Part shown: piece by piece, positions 9,688-18,433 of the stretch
Layout: every line of letters begins with the position of its first letter
Position numbering within the stretch: the stretch's first letter is position 1
Assembly (NCBI RefSeq): GCF_041435055.1
Contig: NZ_CP108002.1
Span: 6,510,001 to 6,574,000, forward strand
DNA: 64,000 nucleotides
Direction: 5' to 3'
Origin: Streptomyces sp. NBC_00341
GTDB taxonomy: Bacteria; Actinomycetota; Actinomycetes; Streptomycetales; Streptomycetaceae
Program-made: the position numbers and the translations under genes
The notes under the pieces: model-generated
The model's database searches: none
The model's input: the letters and a program-made list of their open reading frames with translations, nothing else
Told to the model about the DNA's origin: nothing

Positions 9688-10515
9688 ATGTCTGAGTTGT
9701 CCCACGCCAAGAAGCAGGCAGACAACGTCAACACAGCCTCGTCCCACACGCTTCTGGAAGGGCGGCTCGGGTATCACCTTGAGTCCGCCCTTCTGGTGCG
9801 TGCGCTGACCCACCGTTCGTACGCGTACGAGAACGGCGGCCTGCCCACCAACGAGCGGCTCGAGTTCCTCGGGGACTCGGTGCTCGGCCTGGTGGTCACG
9901 GACACGCTGTACCGCACCCACCCCGACCTGCCTGAAGGCCAGCTGGCCAAATTGCGGGCCGCGGTGGTCAACTCGCGTGCGCTTGCGGAAGTGGGCCGCG
10001 GCCTCGAACTCGGCTCCTTCATCCGGCTCGGCCGTGGTGAAGAGGGCACGGGTGGCCGGGACAAGGCGTCCATCCTCGCCGACACCCTTGAAGCGGTGCT
10101 CGGCGCGGTCTATCTCGATCAGGGCCTCGGCGCGGCCTCGGAGCTGGTTCACCGGCTCTTCGACCCGCTGATCGACAGGTCCTCCAACCTCGGCGCCGGC
10201 CTGGACTGGAAGACCAGTCTCCAGGAGCTCACCGCGAGCGAGAGCCTCGGAGTCCCCGAGTACCTCGTCACGGAGACCGGCCCGGACCACGAGAAGACCT
10301 TTACTGCTGCTGCTCGCGTCGGTGGTGTCTCGTACGGCACCGGCACCGGCCGTAGCAAGAAGGAAGCGGAGCAACAGGCGGCGGAATCCGCCTGGCGCGA
10401 GATCAGTGCCGCCGCGGAGGCGCGGAAGGCTGTGGCCGACAAGGCCGCTGCCGACGGAGGGGCCGCCGACACCCCTGCCGAACCGCCGTCATCCACGGAC
10501 GTCGCTCCGGCCTGA
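9688..10515 (+). CDS. rnc: Ribonuclease III
   Basis: Double-strand-specific endoribonuclease for rRNA and mRNA processing; the Streptomyces orthologue (AbsB) also controls antibiotic gene expression. The catalytic signature [16 protein letters not shown] is at about residues 54-69, followed by the second acidic cluster around [14 protein letters not shown] dsRNA-binding domain begins [11 protein letters not shown] and includes [17 protein letters not shown]. The Ala/Pro-rich C-terminal tail of about 30 residues is likely disordered. ATG at 9688 was chosen because GTGAGAGG lies 4-5 nt upstream; GTG at 9676 is the alternative. It is followed by a terminator-like hairpin. Confidence 0.95.
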   Translation: MSELSHAKKQADNVNTASSHTLLEGRLGYHLESALLVRALTHRSYAYENGGLPTNERLEFLGDSVLGLVVTDTLYRTHPDLPEGQLAKLRAAVVNSRALAEVGRGLELGSFIRLGRGEEGTGGRDKASILADTLEAVLGAVYLDQGLGAASELVHRLFDPLIDRSSNLGAGLDWKTSLQELTASESLGVPEYLVTETGPDHEKTFTAAARVGGVSYGTGTGRSKKEAEQQAAESAWREISAAAEARKAVADKAAADGGAADTPAEPPSSTDVAPA

Positions 10516-10520
10516 CCCGG

Positions 10521-10555
10521 AGAACCCCTCGGTGCCCTGCGCACCGGGGGGTTCT
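10521..10555 (+). terminator. Hairpin between rnc and mutM
   Basis: A 14-bp stem (10521-10534 with 10542-10555, one G:T pair) and a 7-nt loop, followed by CTCT rather than a T-run. It probably terminates or attenuates between rnc and mutM, whose start is 55 nt further on. Confidence 0.6.
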
Positions 10556-10609
10556 CTCTGTCCGGATCCCTTTCGGATACCGGCCCCTTCCAGTTACAGG
10601 AGCGACACC

Positions 10610-11464
10610 GTGCCCGAGCTGCCCGAGGTCGAAGTCGTACGACGCGGTCTCCAGCGCTGGGTGACCGGGCGCACGGTCGGCGAGGTCGAGGTACTGCACC
10701 CGCGTGCGGTCCGCCGCCATCTCGCGGGGGGCGTGGACTTCGCGGCCCGGCTCGACGGGGTCCGGTTCGGGCCCGCGATGCGCCGGGGCAAGTACCTCTG
10801 GGTGCCGCTGGACGATACGTCCAGCTCGCTCCTCGGCCACCTCGGCATGAGCGGTCAGCTGCTCGTACAGCCGCAGGACGCCGCCGACGAGAAGCACCTG
10901 CGGATCAGGATCCGGTTCGACGACTCCCTCGGCACCGAACTCCGCTTCGTCGACCAGCGCACCTTCGGCGGCCTCTCGCTGCACGACAACACCCCCGACG
11001 GAGTGCCCGACACCATCGCGCACATCGCCCGCGATCCGCTGGATCCGGAATTCGACGACGCCGCGTTCCACACCGCGCTGCGACTGCGCCGCACCACCGT
11101 CAAGCGCGCCCTGCTCGACCAGTCGCTGATCAGCGGGGTCGGCAACATCTACGCGGACGAGGCGCTGTGGCGCGCCAAGCTGCACTACGACCGGCCGACC
11201 GCGACCCTGACCCGCCCCAAGTCGGCCGAGCTGCTCGGCCACGTCCGCGATGTGATGAACGCGGCACTGGCACAGGGCGGCACGAGCTTCGACAGCCTCT
11301 ACGTCAATGTGAACGGCGAGTCGGGCTACTTCGACCGGTCGCTCGATGCCTACGGGCGCGAGGACGAGCCGTGCCACCGCTGCGGTACGCCGATGAGGCG
11401 CCGCGCCTGGATGAACCGGTCCAGCTACTTCTGCCCGCGCTGCCAGCGTCCGCCGCGCCCCTAA
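10610..11464 (+). CDS. mutM: Formamidopyrimidine-DNA glycosylase (Fpg/MutM)
   Basis: Bifunctional glycosylase/AP lyase that removes 8-oxoguanine and FaPy lesions. The N-terminus PELPEVEVV supplies the catalytic Pro and Glu. [28 protein letters not shown] (the helix-two-turn-helix) and the C-terminal zinc finger CxxC-x16-CxxC (CHRC ... CPRC) are all present. 284 aa with GTG start. The stop codon is unusual: TAA is formed by the TA target dinucleotide (11462-11463) plus the first base of the 200-bp MITE-like element; without the insertion the frame would end TAG at the same place. Confidence 0.96.
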   Translation: MPELPEVEVVRRGLQRWVTGRTVGEVEVLHPRAVRRHLAGGVDFAARLDGVRFGPAMRRGKYLWVPLDDTSSSLLGHLGMSGQLLVQPQDAADEKHLRIRIRFDDSLGTELRFVDQRTFGGLSLHDNTPDGVPDTIAHIARDPLDPEFDDAAFHTALRLRRTTVKRALLDQSLISGVGNIYADEALWRAKLHYDRPTATLTRPKSAELLGHVRDVMNAALAQGGTSFDSLYVNVNGESGYFDRSLDAYGREDEPCHRCGTPMRRRAWMNRSSYFCPRCQRPPRP

Positions 11465-11663
11465 GGGCTGTCCCGTAACCCCTGGCGGGCGCGCGACGAC
11501 AGCTGCGGTACCTCGCCGCGTTGCCGAAACGCCCGAATCGCTCCTTCCCCAAGCTCTCAACTCCGTTCGAGCAGGGGAGGCCCCACTGAGGGCGCTCCGG
11601 CGCCTTGCGATGCACCGCATCTGACGCCGCGCGCTGATCCACCAGGGATTACGGGACAGCCCT
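11464..11663. mobile_element. MITE-like non-autonomous element, 200 bp, TA-flanked
   Basis: The ends are long near-perfect inverted repeats: the 29-nt arms 11460-11488 and 11639-11667 differ at only two positions once the flanking target bases are counted. The element proper runs from AGGGCTGTCCCGTAA to its reverse complement and is bracketed by TA on both sides (11462-11463 and 11664-11665), as expected for insertion into CTAG/TA by an IS630/Tc1-mariner-like or TA-duplicating IS5-group transposase. The family is inference. It contains no ORF of its own and an internal imperfect hairpin around CCCCAAGCTCTC ... GAGCAGGGG. Its two ends provide the TAA stops of mutM and the convergent HxlR gene. 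Confidence 0.8.
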
Positions 11664-12088
11664 TAGGCCGTGCCCGCGAAGTCTCGTCCGGCCTCGTCGT
11701 AACGGGCGCGGGCGGCCAGGACCTCGTCCATCCGGCCCTCGACGAGCTCGATCAGTGAGAGCAGCCGCTCGGCGACCTGTCGTCCCAGCGGGGTCAGCTC
11801 GTAGTCGACGCGGGGCGGATTGGTGGGCTGTGCCTCGCGGTGCACCAGCCCGTCCCGTTCCAGCGCGTGCAGGGTCTGGGAGAGCATCTTCTCGCTCACC
11901 CCGTCGACCCGGCGGCGCAGCGCGTTGAACCGGAGGCTGCCCTCGTACAGGGCACCCAGTGTCAGGCTTCCCCAGCGGCCGGTGGCGTGTTCCAGCGTGC
12001 CGCGCGAGGGGCACCGCTTGGAGAACACGTCGAAGGCCGGGTCCGCGAAGTCCTCCTGGCAGGGGTGCGGTGCGCCGGTCTCGTCCAT
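11663..12088 (-). CDS. HxlR-family winged-helix transcriptional regulator
   Basis: DNA-binding regulator of the HxlR/YodB type, often thiol- or aldehyde-responsive. The 141-aa protein has the family features: Cys at about residues 10 and 27 (the latter in KRCPSRGTLEH), the wing motif LRFNALRRRVDGVSEKMLSQ and the LERDGLVHREAQP hinge, ending in LTPLGRQVAERL. ATG at 12088 is the natural start; an upstream in-frame GTG adds seven residues. No dedicated target gene is adjacent. The stop TAA lies on the junction with the MITE-like element; before insertion it would have been TAG overlapping the mutM stop in a shared CTAG. Confidence 0.88.
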   Translation of the reverse strand: MDETGAPHPCQEDFADPAFDVFSKRCPSRGTLEHATGRWGSLTLGALYEGSLRFNALRRRVDGVSEKMLSQTLHALERDGLVHREAQPTNPPRVDYELTPLGRQVAERLLSLIELVEGRMDEVLAARARYDEAGRDFAGTA

Positions 12089-12164
12089 GAAAACAGCGTA
12101 CGCCCGCACAGCGCTTTCTCAGAGAGAGCGTGTGGGGCGTACGGAACGGTGCGGGACCGTTGGC

Positions 12165-13151
12165 TCAGAAGCCGAAGTCCTGGGTCCACCAGGGACCGCC
12201 GGAGCCGAAGTGGACACCCACGCCGAGCGTCTTGTAGTCGCAGTTGAGAATGTTCGCGCGGTGGCCGTCGCTGTCCATCCAGGCATCCATCACGGCCTGC
12301 GCGTCGGCCTGGCCGCGGGCGATGTTCTCGCCGCCGAGTCCGTCCACGCCGGCCTTGGCAGCCCGGTCCCAGGGGGTCTTTCCGTCCGGGTCCGTGTGGT
12401 CGAAGAAGCCGCGGGCCGCCATGTCGTCGCTGAAGTTCTGGGCGAGCGAGGCCAGCGAACCGCTCGCGGTGACCGGGCTGCAGCCCACCTTGGCGCGCTC
12501 CTGGTTGACCAGGGAGAGCACGGCGGCCTGGGCCGAGGTGCCGGCGGCGGGCGGCGCCGTGGGCCGCGGGGCGGCGGGTGCGGATGTCGACGGGGCCGGA
12601 GCGGCGGCCGTCGGGCTCGCGGTGGCGCTCTTCGTGGCGCGTGCGGCGGGAGCCTTCGAGGCGGCGGCCTTCCGGGACGGCTGGGTGCTCGCCGCCTTCC
12701 CCGCGTTCCGGTCGGCGTCCTTGTCCTTCTTCCCGGCTTCCTTCGCCGGTCCGGACGTCCTGGAAGGGGACGAGGAGGGCTTGCCGTCCGCGGAGGGGCT
12801 CGACTTCGTCGGCCCGTCGGCGCGGCCGGTGCCGCGGCTGGCGGTGTCGGACGCGGTGTGACGGTCGGCCGGCGGGGTCGTGGAGCCGCCCTGGGACAGC
12901 AGGTCCGGGGCGGCCTGGGAACGCACCTGGTCGGCGGCCGAACCACCGCTCAGGTAGTTGTCACCACCGGGCAGGAGTCCGGAGGCCACGGCGACGGCCC
13001 CGACGGCCATGGCCGCGGAGACACCGAGCAGTCCTGTGCGCACCGGCAGGCCGGACCGCTTCCCGCGACGGTCTCCCCGGCTCCGGCCGGCGTCCCGTTC
13101 CGCGGCTTCCTCAGCGGTGGGAGCTGCGGCGGAGCGTCGATGGCGTCCCAT
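12165..13151 (-). CDS. Secreted CAP/SCP-domain protein
   Basis: Extracellular or cell-surface CAP-superfamily (cysteine-rich secretory, antigen 5, PR-1) protein of 328 aa. The N-terminus is basic (RRSAAAPTAEEAAERDAGRS...) and followed by one hydrophobic segment (about residues 38-60), a signal anchor or signal peptide. A long Ser/Thr/Pro/Ala/Lys-rich linker occupies about residues 75-205. The C-terminal SCP domain has LVNQERAKVGCSPV, FFDHTDPDGKTPWDRA, GENIARG and HRANILNCDYKTLGVGV. Bacterial CAP proteins are poorly characterised and the activity is unknown. ATG at 13151 follows AGAAGGG. Confidence 0.88.
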   Translation of the reverse strand: MGRHRRSAAAPTAEEAAERDAGRSRGDRRGKRSGLPVRTGLLGVSAAMAVGAVAVASGLLPGGDNYLSGGSAADQVRSQAAPDLLSQGGSTTPPADRHTASDTASRGTGRADGPTKSSPSADGKPSSSPSRTSGPAKEAGKKDKDADRNAGKAASTQPSRKAAASKAPAARATKSATASPTAAAPAPSTSAPAAPRPTAPPAAGTSAQAAVLSLVNQERAKVGCSPVTASGSLASLAQNFSDDMAARGFFDHTDPDGKTPWDRAAKAGVDGLGGENIARGQADAQAVMDAWMDSDGHRANILNCDYKTLGVGVHFGSGGPWWTQDFGF

Positions 13152-13295
13152 CTGCTGTGCCCTTCTGACGACCTCGACGCCGTTTTCGACGTCACCATGA
13201 CTCACCCGATCGAGTGAGCTTTTGCGAGGGGACTGTACGCCATGAGCTTTCGCCGAGAAGTGCTCCGAGAGCAATTGGGCAGTTAGCGTTCGAGC

Positions 13296-13577
13296 ATGAA
13301 CGAAGATGTACGACTCACCGCCTGGGTACGCGGTCGAGTACAGCAAGTAGGGTTTCGCTGGTTCACCAGGGCAAACGCTCTGGAGATCGGGGACCTCACC
13401 GGATTCGCCCTCAATCTCGACGACGGCCGAGTGCAGGTGGTGGCCGAGGGGCGGCGTGAGAATTGCCACCGTCTGCTGGATTGGCTGCGCTCGGACGACA
13501 CACCCGGCCGCGTTGACGGAGTCACTGAGATCTGGGACACGCCACGGGGCGGATACGAGGGGTTCGCGATCCGCTGA
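13296..13577 (+). CDS. Acylphosphatase
   Basis: Small hydrolase of carboxyl-phosphate bonds (for example acetyl phosphate). The 93-aa protein contains the signature [16 protein letters not shown] with the catalytic Arg21, and [17 protein letters not shown] with the catalytic Asn40. It starts [13 protein letters not shown] and ends YEGFAIR, typical for the family. It is divergent from the CAP-protein gene and upstream of the small coiled-coil gene and smc, as in other streptomycetes. Confidence 0.93.
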   Translation: MNEDVRLTAWVRGRVQQVGFRWFTRANALEIGDLTGFALNLDDGRVQVVAEGRRENCHRLLDWLRSDDTPGRVDGVTEIWDTPRGGYEGFAIR

Positions 13578-14015
13578 TCCGGTGCCCGGACGGGCGCGGA
13601 AGAACTGCCGTGTTCGGGCTGTGTTCGAGGGGCGGCGCGGGGTGACGGCGGGGGGCGCTGTTACCCGTACACATGAAATGACCTGCGGAATGATCCGGTG
13701 GTTGCCAAGAATCGGCTGCCGTGCGAGGCTGCGGCGAGAAGGATGATCTCCGCGCCCCTGAGGGCCCCGCAGGAGAGTCGCGCCGCATGATCGCCAGGCC
13801 GCGCGCCCCCGGGACGCCCTTCTCTACAGGGTGTGATCGTGTTGACCGTCAAACTTTTTGGTGAGACGCTGAAAACCCCGCGCACCTTAGCTGTTCGGCA
13901 GAGCTGTTTGGCAGCAGAACAGCAGTGAACACAGAGCACTGCCGAGCACCGCGGGTGCGATTCCCTCACGACCCACACCGCATCGGTCGGTCACTCAGTG
14001 TGGAGGACCATCCTC
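13578..14015. other. 438-bp intergenic region acylphosphatase to 70-aa gene
   Basis: No gene seen. It contains a TTGACCGTCAA palindrome (13842-13852) in the most AT-rich stretch of the gap, which could be a -35 element or an operator, and a tandem 13-bp direct repeat at 13889-13914. This is probably the promoter region of the small coiled-coil gene. A T-loop-like string near 13955 does not fold into a tRNA. Confidence 0.5.
13889..13914 (+). repeat. Tandem 13-bp direct repeat
   Basis: Two adjacent 13-mers, AGCTGTTCGGCAG and AGCTGTTTGGCAG, differing at one base, about 100 bp upstream of the 70-aa coiled-coil gene. Candidate protein-binding site; no known consensus matched. Confidence 0.6.
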
Positions 14016-14228
14016 ATGGCAAAGGCGCTTCTCGGTTACGTCGGCGGTTCCGACCCGCGACTCCTCGCCGAGATGCGACGGCTTCAGCAGCGCGTCCAGG
14101 ATCTTGAATCCGAGATCGTACGGATTCAGGACGAGAACGACGCGCTCAACGCCGCCGCTCAGCACCAAGAGTCGCTGCTCGACAGCATCGACATCGACGT
14201 ACCTCAGGCGGAGCCGGCGCTGACCTGA
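14016..14228 (+). CDS. Small coiled-coil protein (70 aa), function unknown
   Basis: The protein starts MAKALLGYVGGSDPRLLAEM and continues as a charged heptad-like helix with LQQRVQDLESEIVRIQDE, then a short acidic tail. There is no signal peptide or membrane segment. GGAGGA (14002-14007) lies 8 nt before ATG 14016 and fixes the start; the frame is open further 5' but lacks coding character. I recall close homologues in the same place in other streptomycetes, always near smc, but no function. The helix suggests self-association or a partner protein. Confidence 0.82.
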   Translation: MAKALLGYVGGSDPRLLAEMRRLQQRVQDLESEIVRIQDENDALNAAAQHQESLLDSIDIDVPQAEPALT

Positions 14229-14270
14229 CCGATGGCCCCAGGGCCGGTCGGGCTGCACGCGTCAGCCGCA

Positions 14271-14328
14271 CGGAATCATCGCCGGATCGTCACCGGATCA
14301 TTGAAGATCGATTGCGCCGGATCATCGC
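14271..14328 (+). repeat. Cluster of CGGATCATC-like short repeats
   Basis: Copies begin near 14271 (CGGAATCATCG), 14282 (CCGGATCGTCA), 14292 (CCGGATCATTG) and 14317 (CCGGATCATCG), with irregular spacing, in the smc upstream region. Possible binding sites for a regulator; function unknown. Confidence 0.5.
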
Positions 14329-14441
14329 TTGCTCATTGAATGCGTGTGATCTGCGTCGTCGTCTGCCTGTCATTGATCCGGCACGCGCGTCTCCGCTGGA
14401 GGCGCCGGATCCGACGACAGAGCAATGCACAAGATTTACAG

Positions 14442-14470
14442 GGGACGCTTCGGCGTCCCTTCTTTCTTTT
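14442..14470 (+). terminator. TTCG-tetraloop intrinsic terminator upstream of smc
   Basis: A 7-bp GC-rich stem (14442-14448 with 14453-14459) is closed by a TTCG tetraloop and followed by TTCTTTCTTTT, a strong U-tract by Streptomyces standards. Confidence 0.8.
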
Positions 14471-14581
14471 CCCCTCCGAACCGCGCCCGTCCCGCCCCGG
14501 ACGTACACCCCTTCCCTTACCGTCTGATGTGCCCTGCACCTTCATCAGCGAAACCGAGAGCGAAAGGTAGAGTCCGGCGGC

Positions 14582-17500
14582 GTGCACCTCAAGGCCCTGA
14601 CCCTGCGTGGTTTCAAATCGTTCGCCTCCGCCACGACCCTGCGGTTCGAACCCGGGATCACCTGCGTGGTCGGTCCAAATGGATCGGGCAAGTCCAATGT
14701 GGTGGACGCGCTTTCCTGGGTCATGGGGGAGCAGGGGGCCAAATCCCTGCGCGGCGGCAAGATGGAGGACGTCATCTTCGCCGGCACCACCGGGCGGCCT
14801 CCGCTCGGCAGGGCGGAAGTGTCGCTGACCATCGACAACTCCGACGGGGCACTGCCCATCGAGTACGCCGAAGTGACGATCACCCGGATCATGTTCCGCA
14901 ATGGCGGCAGCGAGTACCAGATCAATGGCGACACCTGCCGGCTGCTGGACATCCAGGAACTCCTCTCGGACTCCGGCATCGGCCGCGAGATGCATGTCAT
15001 CGTCGGCCAGGGCCAGCTGGACTCCGTACTCCACGCCGACCCGATGGGGCGCCGCGCGTTCATCGAGGAGGCCGCCGGCGTACTGAAACACCGCAAGCGC
15101 AAGGAGAAGGCGCTGCGGAAGCTGGACGCGATGGGGGCGAACCTGGCCCGGGTCCAGGACCTCACCGACGAACTGCGGCGACAGCTCAAACCGCTCGGCC
15201 GGCAGGCGGCGGTCGCCCGCCGGGCCGCCGTCATCCAGGCCGATCTGCGCGACGCCCGGCTGCGGTTGCTCGCTGATGACCTGGTCAGGCTGCACACCGC
15301 GTTGCGCGGCGAGATCGCCGACGAGGCCGAGCTGAAGCGGCGCCGGGAGGCGGCGGAGGCGGAGCTCAAGGCGGCGCTGGGGCGCGAGGCGGAGCTCGAG
15401 GACGAGGTACGGCGGCTCACGCCCAGGCTCCAGCGCGCCCAGCAGACCTGGTACGAGCTGTCGCAGCTGGCAGAACGGGTGCGCGGCACGATCTCGCTGG
15501 CCGACGCCCGGGTGAAGAGCGCCACCGCCCCGCCGGAGGAGGAGCGGCGCGGCCGCGATCCGGAGGACATGGAGCGCGAGGCGGCCCGGATCCGTGAGCA
15601 GGAGGCGGAGCTGACCGCGGCGCTGGAAGCCGCGGAGCACGCCCTGGAGGACACCGCCTCCCACCGCTCCGAACTGGAGCGGGAGTTGGCGGCAGAGGAG
15701 CGCAGGCTGAAGGACGCGGCCCGCGCCCTCGCGGACCGCCGCGAAGGGCTCGCCCGGCTCAGCGGCCAGGTCAACGCGGCCCGCAGCCGTGCCGGTTCGG
15801 CGCAGTCGGAGATCGACCGGCTGGCCGCCTCGCGCGACGAGGCACGGGAGCGGGCGGTCGCCGCCCAGGAGGAGTACGAGCAGCTCAAGGCGGAGGTCGA
15901 CGGCCTGGACGCCGGTGACGCCGAACTCGGTGAGCGGCACGAGGCCGCCCGGAGCGAGCTGAAGGAGGCGGAGGCCTCGCACTCCGCCGCCCGCGAGGCC
16001 GCCACCGCCGCCGAACGGAAGCGCGCCGCCGTCGCTGCCCGCCATGACGCGCTGGCCCTCGGGCTGCGCCGAAAGGACGGCACCGGGGTGCTGCTCGGTG
16101 CCCGGGACCGGCTGACTGGCCTGCTCGGACCGGCCTCGGAACTGCTCACGGTGGCCCCGGGGCACGAGGTCGCGGTGGCCGCCGCACTGGGCGCGGCGGC
16201 GGATGCGGTGGCGGTGACGGACCCGGCCACGGCTGCCGAGGCGATCCGGCTGCTGCGGAAACTGGACGCGGGGCGGGCCGCGATGCTGCTGGCAGGCGCG
16301 GGAGGCGGCGGAGGCGCTCACGTACCCGGGCAGGGCGGGGAAGCGGAGCCCGCGCCCCGGAGCGGGGCCGCGCACGTTCCGGGCCAGGTGGCGGAGCGGC
16401 TGCCGGTGCGGCAGGGCGTGGACGGCACCGTGGCCGCTCCGGCCGGCCACCCGGCCGCGCCCGCGCTCGACGGCCTGGAGCACCCCGCCGTCGCGGACCT
16501 CGTCAGCGGTCCCGTCGAACTGGTGGCCGCGGTGCGCAGGCTGGTGCGGGACGTGGTGGTCGTCGGAACGCTGGAGGACGCGGAGGACCTGGTGGCCGCC
16601 CGCCCCGAGCTGACTGCGGTGACCGGCGAGGGGGACGTCCTCTCCGCGCACTTCGCGCACGGCGGTTCCGCGGGCGCGCCCAGCCTCCTCGAAGTCCAGG
16701 CGTCCGTGGACGAGGCCGCCGCCGAACTGGCCGAACTGGCGGTGCGGTGCACGGAGCTGGCCGAGGCCCAGCAGCTCGCCGCGCAGCGGCGCTCCACCGT
16801 CGCGGCGCTCGTCGAGGAGCTGGGGGAGCGGCGCCGGGCCGCCGAGCGGGAGAAGTCAGGGGTGGCCCAGCAGCTCGGCCGGCTGGCCGGCCAGGCGCGG
16901 GGCGCGGCCGGTGAGGCAGACAGGATGGCCGCCTCCGCCGCCCGCGCCCAGGAGGCGCTGGAGCGCGCGACGCAGGACGCGGAGGAGCTGGCCGAACGGC
17001 TGCTCGTGGCCGAGGAGGCCTCGCAGGACGGCGCCGACGAGGAGCCGGACAGCGCTGTCCGCGACCGGCTCGCAGCCGACGGTGCCAACGCCCGCCAGAC
17101 CGAGATGGAGGCCCGCCTCCAGGTCCGTACCCATGAGGAACGGGTCAAGGCGCTGGCCGGCCGCGCCGACTCCCTGGACCGGGGTGCCCGCGCCGAGCGG
17201 GAGGCGCGGGCCCGCGTGGAGCAGCGCAGGGCGCGGCTGCGCCATGAGGCCGCGGTGGCCTCCGCCGTGGCGTCCGGCGCCCGTCAGCTGCTGGCCCACG
17301 TCGAGGTGTCCGTCGTACGGGCCGAGCGGGAGCGGGCCGCCGCGGAGGCCTCGAAGGCCGAGCGGGAACGGGAGCTGGCGGCGGAGCGGCTGCAGGGCCG
17401 TGAGCTCAAGGACGAGCTGGACAGGCTGACCGACTCGGTCCACCGGGGCGAGGTGCTCGGTGCGGAGAAGCGGCTGCGGATAGAACAGCTGGAGGCGAAG

Positions 17501-18289
17501 GCCCTGGAGGAGCTGGGCGTGGAGCCGGCCGGGCTGGCCGCCGAGTACGGGCCCGACCAGCTCGTGCCGCCGTCCCCGGCCGCGGAGGGCGAGGAGCTGC
17601 CGGAGGATCCGGAGCATCCGCGCAACCAGCCGAAGCCGTTCGTCAGGGCCGAGCAGGAGAAGCGGCTGAAGTCGGCCGAACGGGCGTACCAGCAACTCGG
17701 GAAGGTGAATCCGCTCGCCCTCGAAGAGTTCTCCGCACTGGAGGAACGGCACAAGTTCCTCTCCGAGCAGCTCGAGGACCTGAAGAAGACCCGGGCCGAT
17801 CTGATGCAGGTCATCAAGGAGGTCGACGAGCGCGTCGAGCAGGTCTTCACCGAGGCGTACCGGGACACCGCCCGCGAGTTCGAGGGGGTCTTCTCACGCC
17901 TCTTCCCGGGCGGTGAGGGGCGGCTCATCCTGACCGACCCGGACAACATGCTCACGACCGGCGTGGACGTCGAGGCCCGCCCGCCGGGCAAGAAGGTGAA
18001 GCGGCTGTCCCTGCTGTCCGGCGGTGAACGGTCGCTGACGGCAGTGGCGTTGCTGGTCTCGATCTTCAAGGCCAGGCCGAGCCCGTTCTACGTGATGGAC
18101 GAGGTCGAGGCGGCGCTCGACGACACCAACCTCCAGCGGCTGATCCGGATCATGGTGGAGCTCCAGGAGAGCTCCCAGCTCATCGTGATCACGCACCAGA
18201 AGCGGACGATGGAGGTCGCCGACGCGCTCTACGGCGTCTCGATGCAGGGCGACGGGGTCTCCAAGGTGATCAGCCAGCGGCTGCGCTGA
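14582..18289 (+). CDS. smc: Chromosome segregation protein SMC
   Basis: Core ATPase of bacterial condensin, organising and segregating the chromosome with ScpA/ScpB (not in this window). The 1235-aa protein has Walker A GPNGSGKS (31-38) and two long coiled-coil arms (about 170-490 and 710-1000). The hinge lies at about 500-705, the ABC signature LSGGERSL at about 1145-1152, and Walker B FYVMDEVEAALDD about 25 residues later. Within the hinge is a low-complexity insertion (about residues 572-620) carrying AHVPGQ twice (579-584 and 597-602). GTG at 14582 begins MHLKALTLRGFKSF, the usual SMC start. Confidence 0.97.
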   Translation: MHLKALTLRGFKSFASATTLRFEPGITCVVGPNGSGKSNVVDALSWVMGEQGAKSLRGGKMEDVIFAGTTGRPPLGRAEVSLTIDNSDGALPIEYAEVTITRIMFRNGGSEYQINGDTCRLLDIQELLSDSGIGREMHVIVGQGQLDSVLHADPMGRRAFIEEAAGVLKHRKRKEKALRKLDAMGANLARVQDLTDELRRQLKPLGRQAAVARRAAVIQADLRDARLRLLADDLVRLHTALRGEIADEAELKRRREAAEAELKAALGREAELEDEVRRLTPRLQRAQQTWYELSQLAERVRGTISLADARVKSATAPPEEERRGRDPEDMEREAARIREQEAELTAALEAAEHALEDTASHRSELERELAAEERRLKDAARALADRREGLARLSGQVNAARSRAGSAQSEIDRLAASRDEARERAVAAQEEYEQLKAEVDGLDAGDAELGERHEAARSELKEAEASHSAAREAATAAERKRAAVAARHDALALGLRRKDGTGVLLGARDRLTGLLGPASELLTVAPGHEVAVAAALGAAADAVAVTDPATAAEAIRLLRKLDAGRAAMLLAGAGGGGGAHVPGQGGEAEPAPRSGAAHVPGQVAERLPVRQGVDGTVAAPAGHPAAPALDGLEHPAVADLVSGPVELVAAVRRLVRDVVVVGTLEDAEDLVAARPELTAVTGEGDVLSAHFAHGGSAGAPSLLEVQASVDEAAAELAELAVRCTELAEAQQLAAQRRSTVAALVEELGERRRAAEREKSGVAQQLGRLAGQARGAAGEADRMAASAARAQEALERATQDAEELAERLLVAEEASQDGADEEPDSAVRDRLAADGANARQTEMEARLQVRTHEERVKALAGRADSLDRGARAEREARARVEQRRARLRHEAAVASAVASGARQLLAHVEVSVVRAERERAAAEASKAERERELAAERLQGRELKDELDRLTDSVHRGEVLGAEKRLRIEQLEAKALEELGVEPAGLAAEYGPDQLVPPSPAAEGEELPEDPEHPRNQPKPFVRAEQEKRLKSAERAYQQLGKVNPLALEEFSALEERHKFLSEQLEDLKKTRADLMQVIKEVDERVEQVFTEAYRDTAREFEGVFSRLFPGGEGRLILTDPDNMLTTGVDVEARPPGKKVKRLSLLSGGERSLTAVALLVSIFKARPSPFYVMDEVEAALDDTNLQRLIRIMVELQESSQLIVITHQKRTMEVADALYGVSMQGDGVSKVISQRLR

Positions 18290-18433
18290 GCCTTTTCGCC
18301 GGGGTCGGGGATTGAACACGCGGTCCCCGTGGCAGCTGTTCCACAGTCAAGTGGTGGCACAGGTGAACGTATGCGCCACTGGGTACAGCTCGCCCCCCAC
18401 GCCTGCGTCTGCGGCCAGGCACCAGGAGTTCAC

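Larger units (their letters stand above)
14229..14581. other. 353-bp region upstream of smc with repeats and a terminator
   Basis: No convincing gene. It holds four related CGG(A)ATC-type repeats (14271-14328) and a TTCG-loop hairpin with a T-rich tail (14442-14470). The hairpin terminates transcription from upstream or forms part of a leader attenuator, since smc starts about 110 bp further on. Confidence 0.6.

Noticed and set aside
13935..13980. T-loop-like sequence GGTGCGATTCCC suggesting a tRNA gene
   Set aside because: No acceptor, D- or anticodon stem can be folded around it and the T stem would have only about three pairs.
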